DNA of 64,000 nucleotides from Bubalus kerabau (GCF_029407905.1 NC_073645.1:51959001-52023000), one strand, 5' to 3'. Shown: positions 33,782 through 45,928, numbered from the stretch's first letter. Translations and numbers: made by a program. Notes: generated by a model not told the origin, from the letters alone.

Positions 33782-33881
33782 TATTACATATCTTGTTGTT
33801 GTTCAGTCGCTCAATCGTGTCCGACTTTTTGGGACCCCATGGACTGCAGCACACCAGGCTTCCTGTCCTTCACTATTACAT
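33782..33881 (-). mobile_element. Short BovB-tail insertion with 8-bp target-site duplication
   Basis: TATTACAT at 33782-33789 and 33874-33881 flanks 84 bp of reversed BovB 3' end ('ttgttgttcagtcgctcaatc' to 'ttcctgtccttcac'). Confidence 0.87.
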
Positions 33882-33899
33882 GTGTAGTGGTCCCTAAGT

Positions 33900-34204
33900 A
33901 ATACTTCACTTACTTTTTTTCAGAATGTGGACTTTAATTGTGATCATGCTGTGTACATTTTTCTATAGTTTTCCTTCTTAATGTTTTGTTAGTGAGATCC
34001 ATCCATGGCAATGAATGGAAAGAATCTTAATGCATTCATTTTTACTGCTTTACAGCATTCTGTTAAATGGTGATGGGATTATTTATCCAATCTGTTGTCA
34101 GTGGATTATGTTCAGACTTTTTCTGTTACAAAATACTGCTGTGAATATTTTTGAATTTCTCTCCTGGTACATAAAAGCAGACATTTCATATCTCATCCAA
34201 GGTA
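33900..34204 (-). mobile_element. Old L1 fragment, minus strand
   Basis: The plus strand has the diverged reversed L1 3' pattern 'gagatccatccatggcaatg', 'tgggattatttatccaatct' and 'caaaatactgctgtgaata'. It forms the target of the BovB that follows. Confidence 0.5.
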
Positions 34205-34373
34205 AGGAGCAGCGGCTGCACTTTGCTGGAGCAGCCGTGAAGAGAGACCCCACGTCCAAGGTAAGAGAAACCCAAGTAAGACGGTAGGTGTTGCAAGAGG
34301 GCATCAGAGGGCAGACACACTGAAACCGTAATCACAGAAAACTAGTCAATCTAATAACACTAGGACCACAGCC

Positions 34374-35317
34374 TTGTCTAACTCAATGAAACTAAGCCAT
34401 GCCTGTGGGGCCACCCAAGACGGGCGGGTCATGGTGGAGAGGTCTGACAGAATGTGGTCCACTGGAGAAGGGAATGGCAAACCACTTCAGTATTCATGTC
34501 TCGAGAACCCCATGAACAGTATGAAAAGGCAAAATGATAGGATACTGAAAGAGGAACTCCCCAGGCCAGTAGGTGTCCAATATGCTACTGGAGATCAGTG
34601 GAGAAATAACTCCAGAAAGAATGAAGGGATAGAGCCAAAGCAAAAACAATACCCAGTTGTGGATGTGACTGGTGATAGAAGCAAGGTCCAATGCTGTAAA
34701 GAGCAATATTGCATAGGAACCTGGAATGTCAGGTCCATGAATCAAGGCAAATTGGAAGTGGTCAAACAAGAGATGGCAAGAGTGAATGTCGACATTCTAG
34801 GAATCAGTGAACTAAAATGACTGGAATGGGTGAATTTAACTCAGATGACCATTATATCTACTACTGTGGGCAGGAATCCCTCAGAAGAAATGGAGTAGCC
34901 ATCATGGTCAACAAAAGAGTTCGAGATGCAGTACTTGGATGCAGTCTCAAAAATGACAGAATGATCTCTGTTCGTTTCCAAGGCACACCATTCAATATCA
35001 CAGTAATCCAAGTCTATGCCCCAACCAATAATGCTGAAGAAGTTGAACGGTTCTATCAAGGCCTACAAGACCTTTTAGAATTAACACCCAAAAAAGATGT
35101 CCTTTTCATTACAGGGGACTGGAATGCAAAAGTAGGAAGTCAAGAAACACCTGGAGTAACAGGCAAATTTGGCCTTGGAATACGGAATGAAGCAGGGCAA
35201 AGACTAATAGAGTTTTGCCAAGAAAATGCACTGGTCATAACAAACACCCTCTTCCAACAACACAAGAGAAGACTCTACACATGGACATCACCAGATGGTC
35301 AACACCGAAATCATTGA
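34374..35317 (+). pseudogene. BovB apurinic-like endonuclease domain, frameshifted
   Basis: This domain nicks the target for priming. The N-terminal part (34374-34820) ends …GTWNVRSMNQGKLEVVKQEM…ILGISELK, where a single missing base relative to the family creates a TGA at 34818-34820. The next frame (34817-35317) carries the rest, with a QVYAPTNN block, the GDWNAKVGSQE motif and TSPDGQHRNH. A second lesion, apparently two missing bases near 35313, ends this frame at 35315-35317. The deletions are inferred from my knowledge of BovB; the frame changes are seen directly. Confidence 0.88.
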
Positions 35318-37525
35318 TTATATTCTTTGCAGCCAAAGATGGAGAAGCTCTATACAGCCAACAAAAACAAGACCAGGAGCTGACTGTGGCTCAGACCATG
35401 AACTCCTTATTGCCAAATTCAGACTTAAATTGAAGAAAGTAGGGAAAACCACTATACCATTCAGGTATAACCTAAATCAAATCCCTTATGATTATACAGT
35501 GGAAGTGAGAAATAGATTTAAGGGATTAGATCTGATAGATAGAGTGCCTGATGAACTATGGACAGAGGCTCATGACATTGTACAGGAGACAGGGATCATC
35601 AAGACCATCCCCATGGAAAAGAAATGCAAAAAAGCAAAATGGCTGTCTGGGGAGGCCTTACAAATAGCTGTGAAAAGAAGAGAAGTGAAAAGCAAAGGAG
35701 AAAAGGAAAGATATAAGCATATGAATGCAGAGTTCCAAAGAATAGCAAGGGGAGATAAGAAAGCCTTCTTCAGCAATCAATGTAAAGAAATAGAGGAAAT
35801 CAACAGAATGGGAAAGACTAGAGATCTCTTCAAGAAAATTAGAGATACCAAGGGAACATTTCATGCAAAGAGGGGCTCGATAAAGGACAGAAATGGTATG
35901 GATCTAACAGAAGCAGAAGATATTAAGTAGAGGTGGCAAGAAAACACAGAAGAACTGTACAAAAAAGATCTTCACGACCAAGATAATCACGATGGTGTGA
36001 TCACTGACCTAAAGCCAGACATCCTGGAATGTGAAGTCAAGTGGGCCTTAGAAAGCATCACTACAAACAAAGCTAGTGGAGGTGATGGAATTCCAGTTGA
36101 GCTATTTCAAATCCTGAAAGATGATGCTGTGAAAGTGCTGCACTCAATAAGCCAGCAAATTTGGAAAATCAACAGTGGCCACAGGACTGGAAAAGGTCAG
36201 TTTTCATTCCAATCCCAAAGAAAGGCAATGCCAAAGAATGCTCAAACTACCGCACAATTGCACTCATCTCACATGCTAGTAAAGTAATGCTCAAAATTCT
36301 CCAAGCCAGGCTTCAGCAATATGTGAACCGTGAACTTCCAGACGTTCAAGCTGATTTTAGAAAAGGCAGAGGAACCAGAGATCAAATTGCCAACATCCAA
36401 TGGATCATGGAAAAAGCAAGAGAGTTCCAGAAAAGCATCTATTTCTGCTTTCTTGACTATGCCAAAGCCTTTGACTGTGTGGATCACAATAAACTGTGGA
36501 AAATTCTTCAAGAGATGGGAATACCAGACCACCTGACCTGCCTCTTGAGAAACCTGTATGCAGGTCAGGAAGCAACAGTTAGAACTGGACATGGAACAAC
36601 AGACTGGTTCCAAATAGGAAAAGGAGTTCGTCAAGGCTGTATATTGTCACCCTGATTATTTAACTTATATGCAGTGTACATCATGAGAAATGCTGGGCTG
36701 GAAGAAGCACAATCTGGAATTAAGATTGCTGGGAGAAACATCAATAACCTCAGATATGAAGATGACACCACCCTAATGGCAGAAAGTGAAGAGGAGCTAA
36801 AAAGCCTTTTGATGAAGATGAAAGAGGAGAGTGAAAAAGTTGGCTTAAAGCTCAACATTCAGAAAACGAAGATCATGGCATCCGGTCCCACCACTTCATG
36901 GGAAATAGATGGGGAAACAGTGGAAACAGTGTCAGACTTTATTTTTTGGGGCTCCAAAATCACTGCAGATGGTGACTGCAGCCATGAAATTAAAAGATGC
37001 TTACTCCTTGGAAGGACAGTTATGACCAACCTAGACAGCATATTGAAAAGCAGACACATCACTTTGCCAACAAAGGTCTGTCTAGTCAAGGCTATGGTTT
37101 TTCCAGTGGTCATGTATGGATGTGAGAGTTGGACTGTGAAGAAGGCTGAGCACCGAAGAATTGATGTTTTTGAACTGTGGTGTTGGAGAAGACTCTTGAG
37201 AGTCCCTTGGACTGCAAGGAGATCCAACCAGTCCATTCTGAAGGAGATCAGCCCTGGGATTTCTTTGGAAGGAATGATGCTAAAGCTGAAACTCCAGTAC
37301 TTTGGCCACCTCATGTGAAGAGTTGACTCATTGGAAAAGACTCTGATGCTGGGAGGGATTGGGGGCAGAAGGAAAAGGGGACGACAGAGGATGAGATGGC
37401 TGGATGGCATCACTGACTCGATGGACGTGAGTCTGAGTGAACTCTGGGAGTTGGTGATGGACAGGGAGGCCTGGCATGCTGCGATTCATGGGGTCGCAAA
37501 AAGTCGGACACGACTGAGTGACTGA
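35295..37525 (+). pseudogene. BovB reverse transcriptase and C-terminus, multiply broken
   Basis: The linker frame begins at 35295 (SQRWRSSIQPTKTRPGADCGSDHELL). Lesions are a TAG at 35928-35930 where Lys is usual, a frame change near 36165, a TGA at 36653-36655 replacing Cys directly after the QGCILSP motif, and a TGA at 37316-37318 that fits CpG decay of an Arg codon. The RT finger RKGRGTRDQI and motif A (FLDYAKAFDCVDH) are intact. The catalytic box reads YEDD (36755-36766), not the YADD seen in the BovB at 1560-3083. The C-terminus is otherwise close to family form, ending …[12 protein letters not shown]. Confidence 0.88.
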
Positions 37526-37549
37526 ACTGAAATGAACTGAACTGATATG

Positions 37550-39200
37550 CTTTTATGTATGTTCATATACATATATATTTTTTTTCAGGGCATACGTTAT
37601 GTACTTCTTTCCGGTTAATGAAATAATACCCGCTGATCTGCATTTTTACTTTCCGCTCTACGAGATATAATTTACATATAACTGTGTAAGTTTCAGGTGT
37701 ACAGAATGTTGATTTGATACTCTTAGATTTTGCAAAATGATGCCATGGTTATTGTTAACTCCTTTGTCATGTCACATAATTACCATTTCTTTTTGGTGGT
37801 GAGAACACTTCAGATACACTTTCTTAGGAACTTACAAGTGGATAACACAGTTCTATTAACTGTGATCACCATTCGTACATTAGATCCCCAGAATTTACTC
37901 TGCTTTCAAAGCAATTACACCAAAATTACACTCCCACCAAAAACTCAATTTCTCCCACTTCCTGTTAGGAGTCGCTACTGTAAGATTTCTTCATTTCTTC
38001 TCAACTGGTATGAAGTGTGTCTCACTGCAGTGCTAACCACCATTTCCAGATTATTAGTGAGGCTAAGAATCTTTTTATGTTTGTGAAACTTGCGTTCAAT
38101 TTTTCTATTGAATTAATTGTGTGTGTGTGTTTTAGAAATTGATTTGAATTTTTTTTACATATTCTGGATACTAACCTTTTGTTGTTTTTAAATGTTTCTA
38201 ATCCAGATCATCATGTGATTTATAGTCTGTTTTATGAACAGATATTTTTTATTTTAACACAATCAAATTTATCCATTTTCCCTTATGTTTGTGCCTCTTT
38301 CTCATGTTTAAATCATGTCCTACAACAAATCCATAGAGATATTTCCTAATTTTCTTCTTAAGGTGTTGCAGTTTCATTTTCACATATAAATATATAAACT
38401 TAAGGAAATGGCCCTTAGCAGAGGTCGGTGTGGTTCAGTTTGTAGCATATAACCAGAATATATCCATTCCATAATGTATATTATTTCATAATGCAAATAT
38501 GCCACAGCTTTTCTACTGGCAGACATGTTTATTTCTAGTTTAGGACTGGTATTTTTTTAGGGCTTATTTTATTATTTTTAAATTGAATTACAGCTGATTT
38601 ATAGTGTTTTGTTAGTTTCAGGTATATGGCACAAACATTAGTTATGCAAACCTATATATTCATTTATATATATGAATGAATATATATATATATCAGTTAT
38701 ACAAACATATATATTCATTTTCAGATTCATGTCTCTTACCGATTATTATAAAATATTGAGTACATTTTCTGTGCTGTACAGTAGGTGCTTGTTGGTCATC
38801 AGGACTATGTTGAATAATGTAGCAATCACACGCTTATACCTTTTTTTGTGGTTTATGTACCTTATGTTTATAGGGAACGTACCCAGGAGTGACATTCTTG
38901 GATCATAGAGCACTGTATGTTCATCTTTAGCAGATGATACCGAGTGGTTTTCTCAGGGGCTTATAACAATTCAAATCCGTTCTAACAGTGTGTGAGAATT
39001 CCCATTTTTCCAAGTGCTCACAAACATCCGGTATTATTGTCAGTTTAATTTCAACCCTTGTGGTGAACATACACTGAGTAGTTTTAGTTTGCATTTCCTG
39101 AACTATGTGTGATGCTGAATGATGCTGAATGATGCTGAATGCTGCTGAGGGCGTCTTCATATGTTTAATTACAGTTTGAATTTCTTCTTTGGTGCATCAC
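37550..39200 (-). mobile_element. Mosaic of old L1 fragments, minus strand
   Basis: Successive blocks match reversed L1 3' UTR and ORF2: 'gtgtaagtttcaggtgtacag' (about 37683), 'tgtcatgtcacataattacc' (37767), a second 3' UTR block 'gttagtttcaggtatatggc' to 'ctgtgctgtacagtaggtgc' (38608-38790), and ORF2-like sequence to about 39190. At least two insertions of different ages are present. Confidence 0.6.
39111..39140. repeat. Three exact 10-bp tandem units in old L1
   Basis: GATGCTGAAT is repeated three times without mismatch, followed by a near copy. It is a local slippage product. Confidence 0.9.
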
Positions 39201-39309
39201 CTCTTCCTCCCATTTTTTCTGCTGGACAGTCTATCATTTTCATATTGTTTTGTAGGGATTCTTCATGAAACATTTGTTGGGTTTTGTCTTAGTTTGGGGT
39301 GTGAGAACA

Positions 39310-39630
39310 ACATTTTCATAGGCTGGATGGCTTTTTAACAGCAAGCGTTTGTTTCCCACCATTCTGGAAACTGGGAAGTGCACGCCCAAGCTGGCAGCAG
39401 ACCTGGTGTCTGGGGAGGACCTGCTTCCGGCTCATGCACGCCGGTCTTCTCGGTGTCTTCACATGGCAAGAGCTCCTGGGGCATCATTTATGAAGATGAT
39501 AGTCTCATCTGAAGGCTCCATCCCCAGGAAGTAATCGCCTCCCAGTGACTCCCACCTCCAAATACTATTACACTGGGACTTGGGATTGCGGCCTGTGAGT
39601 CTCAAGGGGGACGCATTTCATCTACAACAG
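39310..39630. mobile_element. Ancient interspersed repeat, family not assigned
   Basis: The order 'ggctggatggctttttaaca', 'ccattctggaaactgggaag', 'cttcacatggcaagagctcc' and 'cccacctccaaatactatta' is that of a common old mammalian repeat which I recognise by pattern but cannot name with confidence. Confidence 0.35.
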
Positions 39631-40132
39631 TTATGTTTGTTCTAACTGTCTTCTCCCACCCAGTTGGCTTGCCTTTTCCCTGCCTTCATGATGACTTTTA
39701 ATGAACACATGTTCATAATTTTAATGTAGCCAAGCTTATTAATCCTATTCTTTCTGTTAATGGTTTTTATTTCTTGTTTAAGAGAATTTTCCCCGCTTCA
39801 AATCATAAAGATAGTCTCTTATTTTGTCTTCTAGAAGTTTTACCATTTTCACACTTAGGTTTGCATTCCAATCAACCCTGTATCACTGATTGAAAACACC
39901 ACCTTTTCTCCCTTCTCTCTGTGTCATCTTGTTACCTCTGTGGTATGCGTGGAACTGTGCATGCACAGGACTCTTTCTGGACTCTCTCCTCTGTCCTGCT
40001 GGCCCGTGTGTATTTGTCTGAGTTATGTGTTTTTGCTTTAGACTCAGTCTTGAGATCAAATAGAGCAAGTCACCCCAACTTGTTTGTATTTTTTTAACGG
40101 GCTATTTCTATGGATTTGTAAGTGATATTTAT
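39631..40132 (-). mobile_element. Old L1 ORF2 fragment, minus strand
   Basis: It contains reversed ORF2-like words such as 'aagagaattttccccgcttc', 'gtcttctagaagttttacc' and 'agactcagtcttgagatcaa'. It continues the L1 interrupted by the preceding repeat. Confidence 0.5.
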
Positions 40133-40141
40133 TTTTTAAAT

Positions 40142-40359
40142 GGAAAGTGTGAAAGTGTTAGTTACTCAGTTGTGTCCGACTCATTGCGACCCCCTGGACT
40201 GTGTACCTCACCACGCTCCTCTGTCCATGGGATTCTCCAGGCAAGAATACTGGAGTGGGTTGCCATTTCCTTCTCCAAGGGATCTTCCTCACCCGGGGAT
40301 CGAACCTGGGTCTCCCACATTGCAGGCAAACTCTTTACCGACTGAGGCACCAGGGAGCC
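40142..40359 (-). mobile_element. Bov-tA SINE, minus strand, with target-site duplication
   Basis: TTTTTAAAT at 40133-40141 and 40360-40368 flanks the reversed SINE. The B-box region reads 'gggatcgaacctgggtc' and the head ends 'gcaccagggagcc'. Confidence 0.94.
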
Positions 40360-40368
40360 TTTTTAAAT

Positions 40369-40720
40369 CAGAGGATAACTGATTTAGAGTGCTGTGTCGG
40401 TTTCTTCTGCACAATGAGGTGAAGCAGCTGTATGTGTACACAGATCCTCTCCCTCTTGAACCCCCCTCCTCCCCCTGCATCCTGCCCCTCTGGTCATCAC
40501 AGAGCCCTGAGCTGAGCACCCTGTCTCATAGCAGCTTCCCGTTAGCTCTCTGTTTTAGCCGTGTTAGTGTATTTCTGGCAATGCTGCTTTCTCAACTTGC
40601 CCCACCCTCTCCTTCCTTCCCTGCACCCACAAGCCCATTCTCTATGCCTGCGTCTCTATTCCTGCCCTGCAAATAGTCTCATCCACACCATTTTTCTAGA
40701 TTTCACATGAGTCCTTTCAT
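40369..40720 (-). mobile_element. L1 3' UTR-like block, minus strand
   Basis: It has the common ruminant pattern 'gcagctgtatgtgtacacagatcc', 'catcacagagccctgagctgagc', 'ctctattcctgccctgcaaat' and 'atttttctagatttcacatg'. I read it as a reversed L1 3' UTR; the subfamily is not determined. Confidence 0.45.
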
Positions 40721-41000
40721 TTCCATTTTAAATTTAGACTAAGCTTGGAAAGCTAGGCAGAATTTGGGATTTTGACTGGTATTGTTTTGAATCCAATGAA
40801 CATGGCTTATTCCTCCCTTTATTGAGAGTGTCCTTAATTTCTCTTAATATTGTTCTTCCCATTGCATAGAGATCTGACAGATTATTTGTTAGATTAATTC
40901 CTCAATGTTTGGTCTATTTGACACTCTTGTAGATGGTGTCTTTATAAGCTCTAATTGCTAACTTTGATGGTAGCTAGAAGGATACCTGATTTTCACACAC
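40721..41000 (-). mobile_element. Old L1 ORF2 fragment, minus strand
   Basis: Words 'tgggattttgactggtattg', 'attaattcctcaatgtttgg' and 'ttgctaactttgatggtagc' follow reversed L1 ORF2 order. Confidence 0.45.
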
Positions 41001-41930
41001 TGAATTTGCACACGGCTGCTTCTCAGAACTCTCCCACCAACCTTAATGATTCATCTCCCTCCCCTGGGTTTTATGGAAACACAACTCCATCATCTGTGGA
41101 AAACTGCTGTTTAATTTCCTAGTCTTCAATTTTTTGTCAAAAATATTTTATCAAAATAGAAAAATTGTATCAAGTTAAGGTAGTTTCTACTCTTTCCAGT
41201 TGGCTAAGATTTATTTATTTTTTGCAGACTCCAGCATGCTGTCAGATGAATTGCTCATCTTCGTGGCCTCTTTCTCTGGAATGGATATGAGCCCCCATGG
41301 GAAAGAGGGGCCTGAACCCAGGACTCACCTCCCTAGGTCAATTTTTTCCCCTTCTTGTTGAATACACAGTGTCTTAATGAATTTGTAAATATATTCCCAA
41401 ACTGCTATTTCCAGAAGTGGAATCTCAGATAATGCTATTTTAAACTCTCAAATTAGTATTTAAATCATTTTTGAAGAATACAATGAATGCTTGTTTAAAT
41501 TTATGCAACATTTGCCATTTTCTTTCACAATCTCAGAAATTCCTTCTGGAATCATTTCCCTTTCTTCCCATAATATATCCATTAGCAGTTCCCCTTGGGA
41601 GGCTCTGGGGTCAGTACCAGATGCCCTGTCCGGGGTGTCTTTGCTCTGCCCTCCTTCCTGACGCTCTGCTGGGCTCGCCTCTCTGACTGAGACAGCGTCC
41701 TCTGGGCACTACCTTCTGGGCCCCCTTGCTGCTGTCGAGCAGACAGCTGCCAGGTGGATCGCCCTCTGTGGTCGCGTTTCCTGCAATGATCTCCGCCTGC
41801 TTTTGAGATCTTTGACTTTAATATTCTCAGATTTCTCTCTGATATGCTGTAATATGCGCTCGCTGGTGTTCATTGTTTTTGTGATTCTGAGGATTTATAT
41901 CTTTCCTATCTATGGAAGCGTCTCAGACAT
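41001..41930. other. Non-coding, AT-rich, no clear element
   Basis: It may contain further decayed L1, but I cannot place it. No gene is supported. Confidence 0.35.
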
Positions 41931-42123
41931 GAAAGTGAAAGTTGCTCAGCTGTGTCTGACTCTTTGCAACCCCATGGACTACACAGTTCATGGACTTCTC
42001 CAGGCCAGAATACTGGAGTGGGCAGCCTTTCCCTTCTCCAGGGGATCTTCCCAACCCAGGGACTGAACCCAGGTCTCCTGCATTGCAGGTGGATTCTTTA
42101 CCAGCTGAGCCACCAGGGAAGCC
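41931..42123 (-). mobile_element. Bov-tA SINE, minus strand
   Basis: Reversed Bov-tA from 'gaaagtgaaagttgctcagc' to 'gccaccagggaagccc', with a small deletion in the middle ('actacacagttcatggactt'). Confidence 0.92.
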
Positions 42124-43234
42124 CATTATACCTCCCAGTACTGCCTCTCGCCCACTCTTTTCATTCCTTTCTGGAACTTCCATCACGTATGCCGGGTTCC
42201 CCCATCTCTCTCATCATTTGCTTCATGTTTTCTATTCCCTTGTCCCTCTGTGCTGGACTCTTGATACTTTTTTCATACCTGCTTTCCCACTCACCAGTTC
42301 TCCCTGAATCTGGTGTAATCTGCTGCTTAGTCCCTTGCATTTTAATTTCACTACGTCTTTTAAAGCATATTCTATTTATTTTTCAATCTGCATAATCCTT
42401 CATCTCTTGTTCTTTGTTGATATTTTGAGTCTCTCTTTGTTCACAGTATATATACTTTCAGTTTTGAATCTAAGATTCTAATACCTGAAGGCTTTTTAAA
42501 TTGGATTCTGCCATTTCTTATTTCTTCTAATCATTGTTCATGTTCCTTGATTTCCTTGTTTTCTTTTTGTTGTCTTTTAATTTCTCTTTGTTCAGTTTCT
42601 TTCTTTATATTTGGGATTTTGGGAAGAGAGTATTTGGATTTATTTCCTCCAGGAAGCCCAAGGGCTTCTGACTCACTCTCTGGAACCACGTTAATCTGAA
42701 TGCCCAGTTTGTTGGGTCATGTGGTGGTTCCCACAGCTGCAAGCTTGGCCTCAACCCCCCACGCTCCTTGCTCAGCTCCGTCCCTCCCTGCTAGCTCTGC
42801 GGGCCGACAGTGGCCAAGGATCACCCGGGCCCCTGGCCGGGTGGGGCCTCAGCCTTCCATGTGCTTTGCCATCAGCTCTCCTGTGGTTCTGCTTGGGCAG
42901 CGGGATAGGCCTGGGCTCCCATCTCCCTACAAAGCTCAAGGCTGCAGGAGGCTGAAGCCTGCCCTGCCTGCCTCCACCCAGGAAGCACAGATCCCGTGAG
43001 AGACTCCGCAGGCTTGACACTCATGGATTTCTGCTTCTCTGGGTCACACTGACTGAGGATGGTTTCTGAGCTGTCCTGGGTGCTGTCTTGCCCAGACAGC
43101 AACCCTAAGATTTATACATGTGGGGGATTCACGGACTTCTTTGCAATGTTGATGAAACTTATGGATCTTCACTTCAGAAAAATAAGCAAAAGTTTATACC
43201 AACAATATTTTTCTTAAATTTTAGTGAGTTTCAG
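42124..43234. other. Non-coding stretch
   Basis: AT-rich to 42650, then GC-rich (42700-43000). Frames up to 99 codons have no motif. No gene is supported. Confidence 0.4.
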
Positions 43235-44640
43235 GACATAGATCCCAAAGCAATCTATAGATTCAATGCAATCCTTATCAAGCTACCAACAGTATTTTTC
43301 AGAGAACTAGAACAAATAATTTCACAATTTGTATGGAAATACAAAAAACCTCGAATAGCCAAAGCAATCTTGAGAAAGAAGAATGGAACTGGAGGAGAAG
43401 AATGGAACTGGAGGAGTCAACCTGCCTGACTTCAGGCTCTACTACAAAGCCACAGTTATCAAGACAGTATGGTACTGGCACAAAGACAGAAATATAGATC
43501 AATGGAACAAAATAGAAAGCCCAGAGATAAATCCACGCACCTATGGACACCTTATCTTTGACAAAGGAGGCAAGAATATACAATGAATTAAAGACAATCT
43601 CTTTAACAAGTGGTGCTGGGAAAACTGGTCAACCACTTGTAAAAGAATGAAACTAGAACACTTTCTAACACCATACACAAAAATAAACTCAAAATGGATT
43701 AAAGATCTAAATGTAAGACCAGAAACTATTAAACTTCTAGAGGAAAATATAGGCAAAACACTCTCTGACATAAATCACAGCAGAATCACCCACCTCCCAG
43801 AATCACACACCTCCCAGAATATTGGAAATAAAAGCAAAAATAAACAAATGGGACCTAATTAAAATTAAAAGCTTCTGCACAACAAAGGAAACTATAAGCA
43901 AGGTGAAAAGACAGACTTCAGAATGGGAGAAAATAATAGCAAACGAAGCAACTGACAAAGAATTAATCTCAAAAATATACAAGCAACTCCTGCAGCTCAA
44001 TTCCAGAAAAATAAACGACCCAATCAAAGAGTGGGCCAAAGAACTAAACAGACATTTCTCCAAAGAAGACATACAGATGGCTAACAAACACATGAAAAGA
44101 TGCTCAACATCACTCATTATCAGAGAAATGCAAATCAAAACCACAATGAGGTACCATTTCATGCCAGTCAGAATGGCTGTGATCCAAAAGTCTACAAGCA
44201 ATAAATGCTGGAGAGGGTGTGGAGAAAAGGGCATCCTCTTACACTGTTGGTGAGAATGCAAACTAGTACAGCCACTATGCAGAACAGTGTGGAGATTCCT
44301 TAAAAAACTGGAAATAGAACTGCCATATGACCCAGAAATCCCACTGCTGGGCACACACACAGAGGAAACCAGAATCAAAAGGGACACGTGTACTCCATTG
44401 TTCATCGCAGCACTGTTTATAATAGCCAGGACATGGAAGCAACCTAGATGTCCATCAGCAGATGAATGGATAAGAAAGCTGTGGTACATATACACAATGG
44501 AGTATTACTCAGCCATTAAAAAGAATACATTTGAATCAGTTCTAATGAGGTGGATGAAACTGGAGCCTATTATACAGAGTGAAGTAAGCCAGAAAGAAAA
44601 ACACCAATACAGTATACTAACTCATATATATGGAATTTAG
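43235..44640 (+). pseudogene. L1 ORF2 C-terminal region, frameshifted
   Basis: This is the end of the L1 endonuclease/RT protein. The pieces are …[23 protein letters not shown]… (to 43429), …[26 protein letters not shown]… (43383-43586), a stretch with [21 protein letters not shown] (43647-43862), the region with the Cys-rich motif [16 protein letters not shown] (43822-44253), and the C-terminus …[14 protein letters not shown]… (to 44640). Breaks are a 19-bp duplication at 43381-43418, a stop at 43587, a 17-bp duplication at 43791-43820 and a TGA at 44251-44253 where Trp is usual. After that TGA the same frame remains open to 44640. Confidence 0.9.
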
Positions 44641-44990
44641 AAAGATGGTAACGATAAGCCTGTATGCGAGACAGCGAAAGAGACACAGATGTATAGAACA
44701 GTCTTTTGGACTCTGTGGGAGAGGGCGAGGGTGGGATGGTTTGGGAGAATGGCATTGAAACATGTATAATGTCGTATGTGAAACAAATCGCCAGTCTAGG
44801 TTCGATGCATGAGACAGGGTGCTCGGGGCTGGTGCACTGGGTGACCCAGAGGGATGGGATGGGGAGGGAGGTGAGAGGGGGGTTCAGGATGGGGAGCACA
44901 TGTACACCTGTGGAGGATTCATGTCAATGTATGGCAAAACCAATACAATATTGTAAAGTAAATAAATAAAACTGAGATTTACAAAAAAAG
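43235..44990 (+). mobile_element. L1 LINE, 3' 1.75 kb, plus strand
   Basis: A 5'-truncated ruminant-type L1 starting inside ORF2 ('gacatagatcccaaagcaat') and ending with a 3' UTR that includes AATAAATAAA (about 44961-44970) and a short A-rich tail. It is the best preserved L1 in the window. Confidence 0.95.
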
Positions 44991-45530
44991 AATTTCTGGT
45001 GATTTATTGGAGGTAAATACCTTTCTGACTATTATATAATGATAAAATCATAGGAAACAAGTCAATTATCTGACATGAAATATTATATATATGAATTTAT
45101 CTAATAATTGAAGATTACCTCTTTAAATATATAAACTTTGAAATTAATAATTTTTAGAACTCTTCCTAGCATGGATTGCATATTTTTAATCCTTCTTTAA
45201 ACCATACTTGATCTAATCTTGTTATTTCAGGTTTATAATAAGCCTAAAATTACAGAACTTAAGGATTATTAGAAGGAAACACTAATCGTACATGATCATA
45301 ACCTAAGTGTTGGCAGAGAAACTACAGGTCATCTCATTCTGACGGCTCTTCCCATCTCTTGGACTCCACTGAATTCATTTGACGACTTTGCTTCTGAGTG
45401 GATATCTGTTGACGTTTCCTAAGGAAGCTGGATATTTGGAAAGAACCTCTTCATCCCCTCCAGCCACCTTCTCCCTCTAACTTTCCTCTGTCAGGCTTAG
45501 TGTTTATATTATCAGGTAGAGTTACTCTTT
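44991..45530. other. AT-rich non-coding stretch
   Basis: No gene or clear repeat is recognised. Confidence 0.45.
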
Positions 45531-45727
45531 TATTTTCTCCACACCCTATCCAGCATTTATTGTTTGTAGACTTTTTGATGATGGCTATTCCGACCGGGGT
45601 GAGGTGATACCTCATTATAATTTTGATTTGCATTTCTCTAATACTTAGTGATGTTGAACGTCTTTTAATGCGGTTTTTAGCCATCTGTATGTCTTCTCTG
45701 GTAAAATGCCGGTTTGGATCTTTATAA
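45531..45727 (-). mobile_element. L1, inverted 5' segment of a twin-primed insertion
   Basis: In reverse complement this reads L1 ORF2 from the [13 protein letters not shown] region to the 'gctggatagggtgtggagaa' block. That interval lies directly upstream of the segment that begins at 45728, so the two form one insertion with a 5' inversion. Confidence 0.8.
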
Positions 45728-45928
45728 CCTTCCTACACAATGGGTGGGAATGTAAACTTGTACAACCACTGTGGAGAACAGTATGGATGCTCCTTAAAAT
45801 AACGAATAATAGAGCTACCATCTGATCCAGCAACCCCGCTTCAGCATATATCCAAAGAAGATTATTATTTGAAAATATGCATGCACCCCAATGTTCATTG
45901 CAATACTATTCACAATGACCAAGACATG

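Larger units (their letters stand above)
34205..37543 (+). mobile_element. BovB (RTE) LINE, about 3.3 kb, plus strand, nearly full length
   Basis: It runs from BovB 5' UTR sequence ('ggagcagcggctgcactttg') through the endonuclease and RT regions to the 3' end with a short CTGAA-type tail near 37540. No clear target-site duplication is visible. BovB is an autonomous LINE that, from published work, entered ruminants by horizontal transfer. This copy is inactive because of the lesions listed under its two pseudogene entries. Confidence 0.95.

Noticed and set aside
33315..33854. 179-codon minus frame
   Set aside because: It starts inside a BovB tail insertion and shows no domain. The duplication-flanked tail is younger than the flank, so an ancestral gene is not supported.
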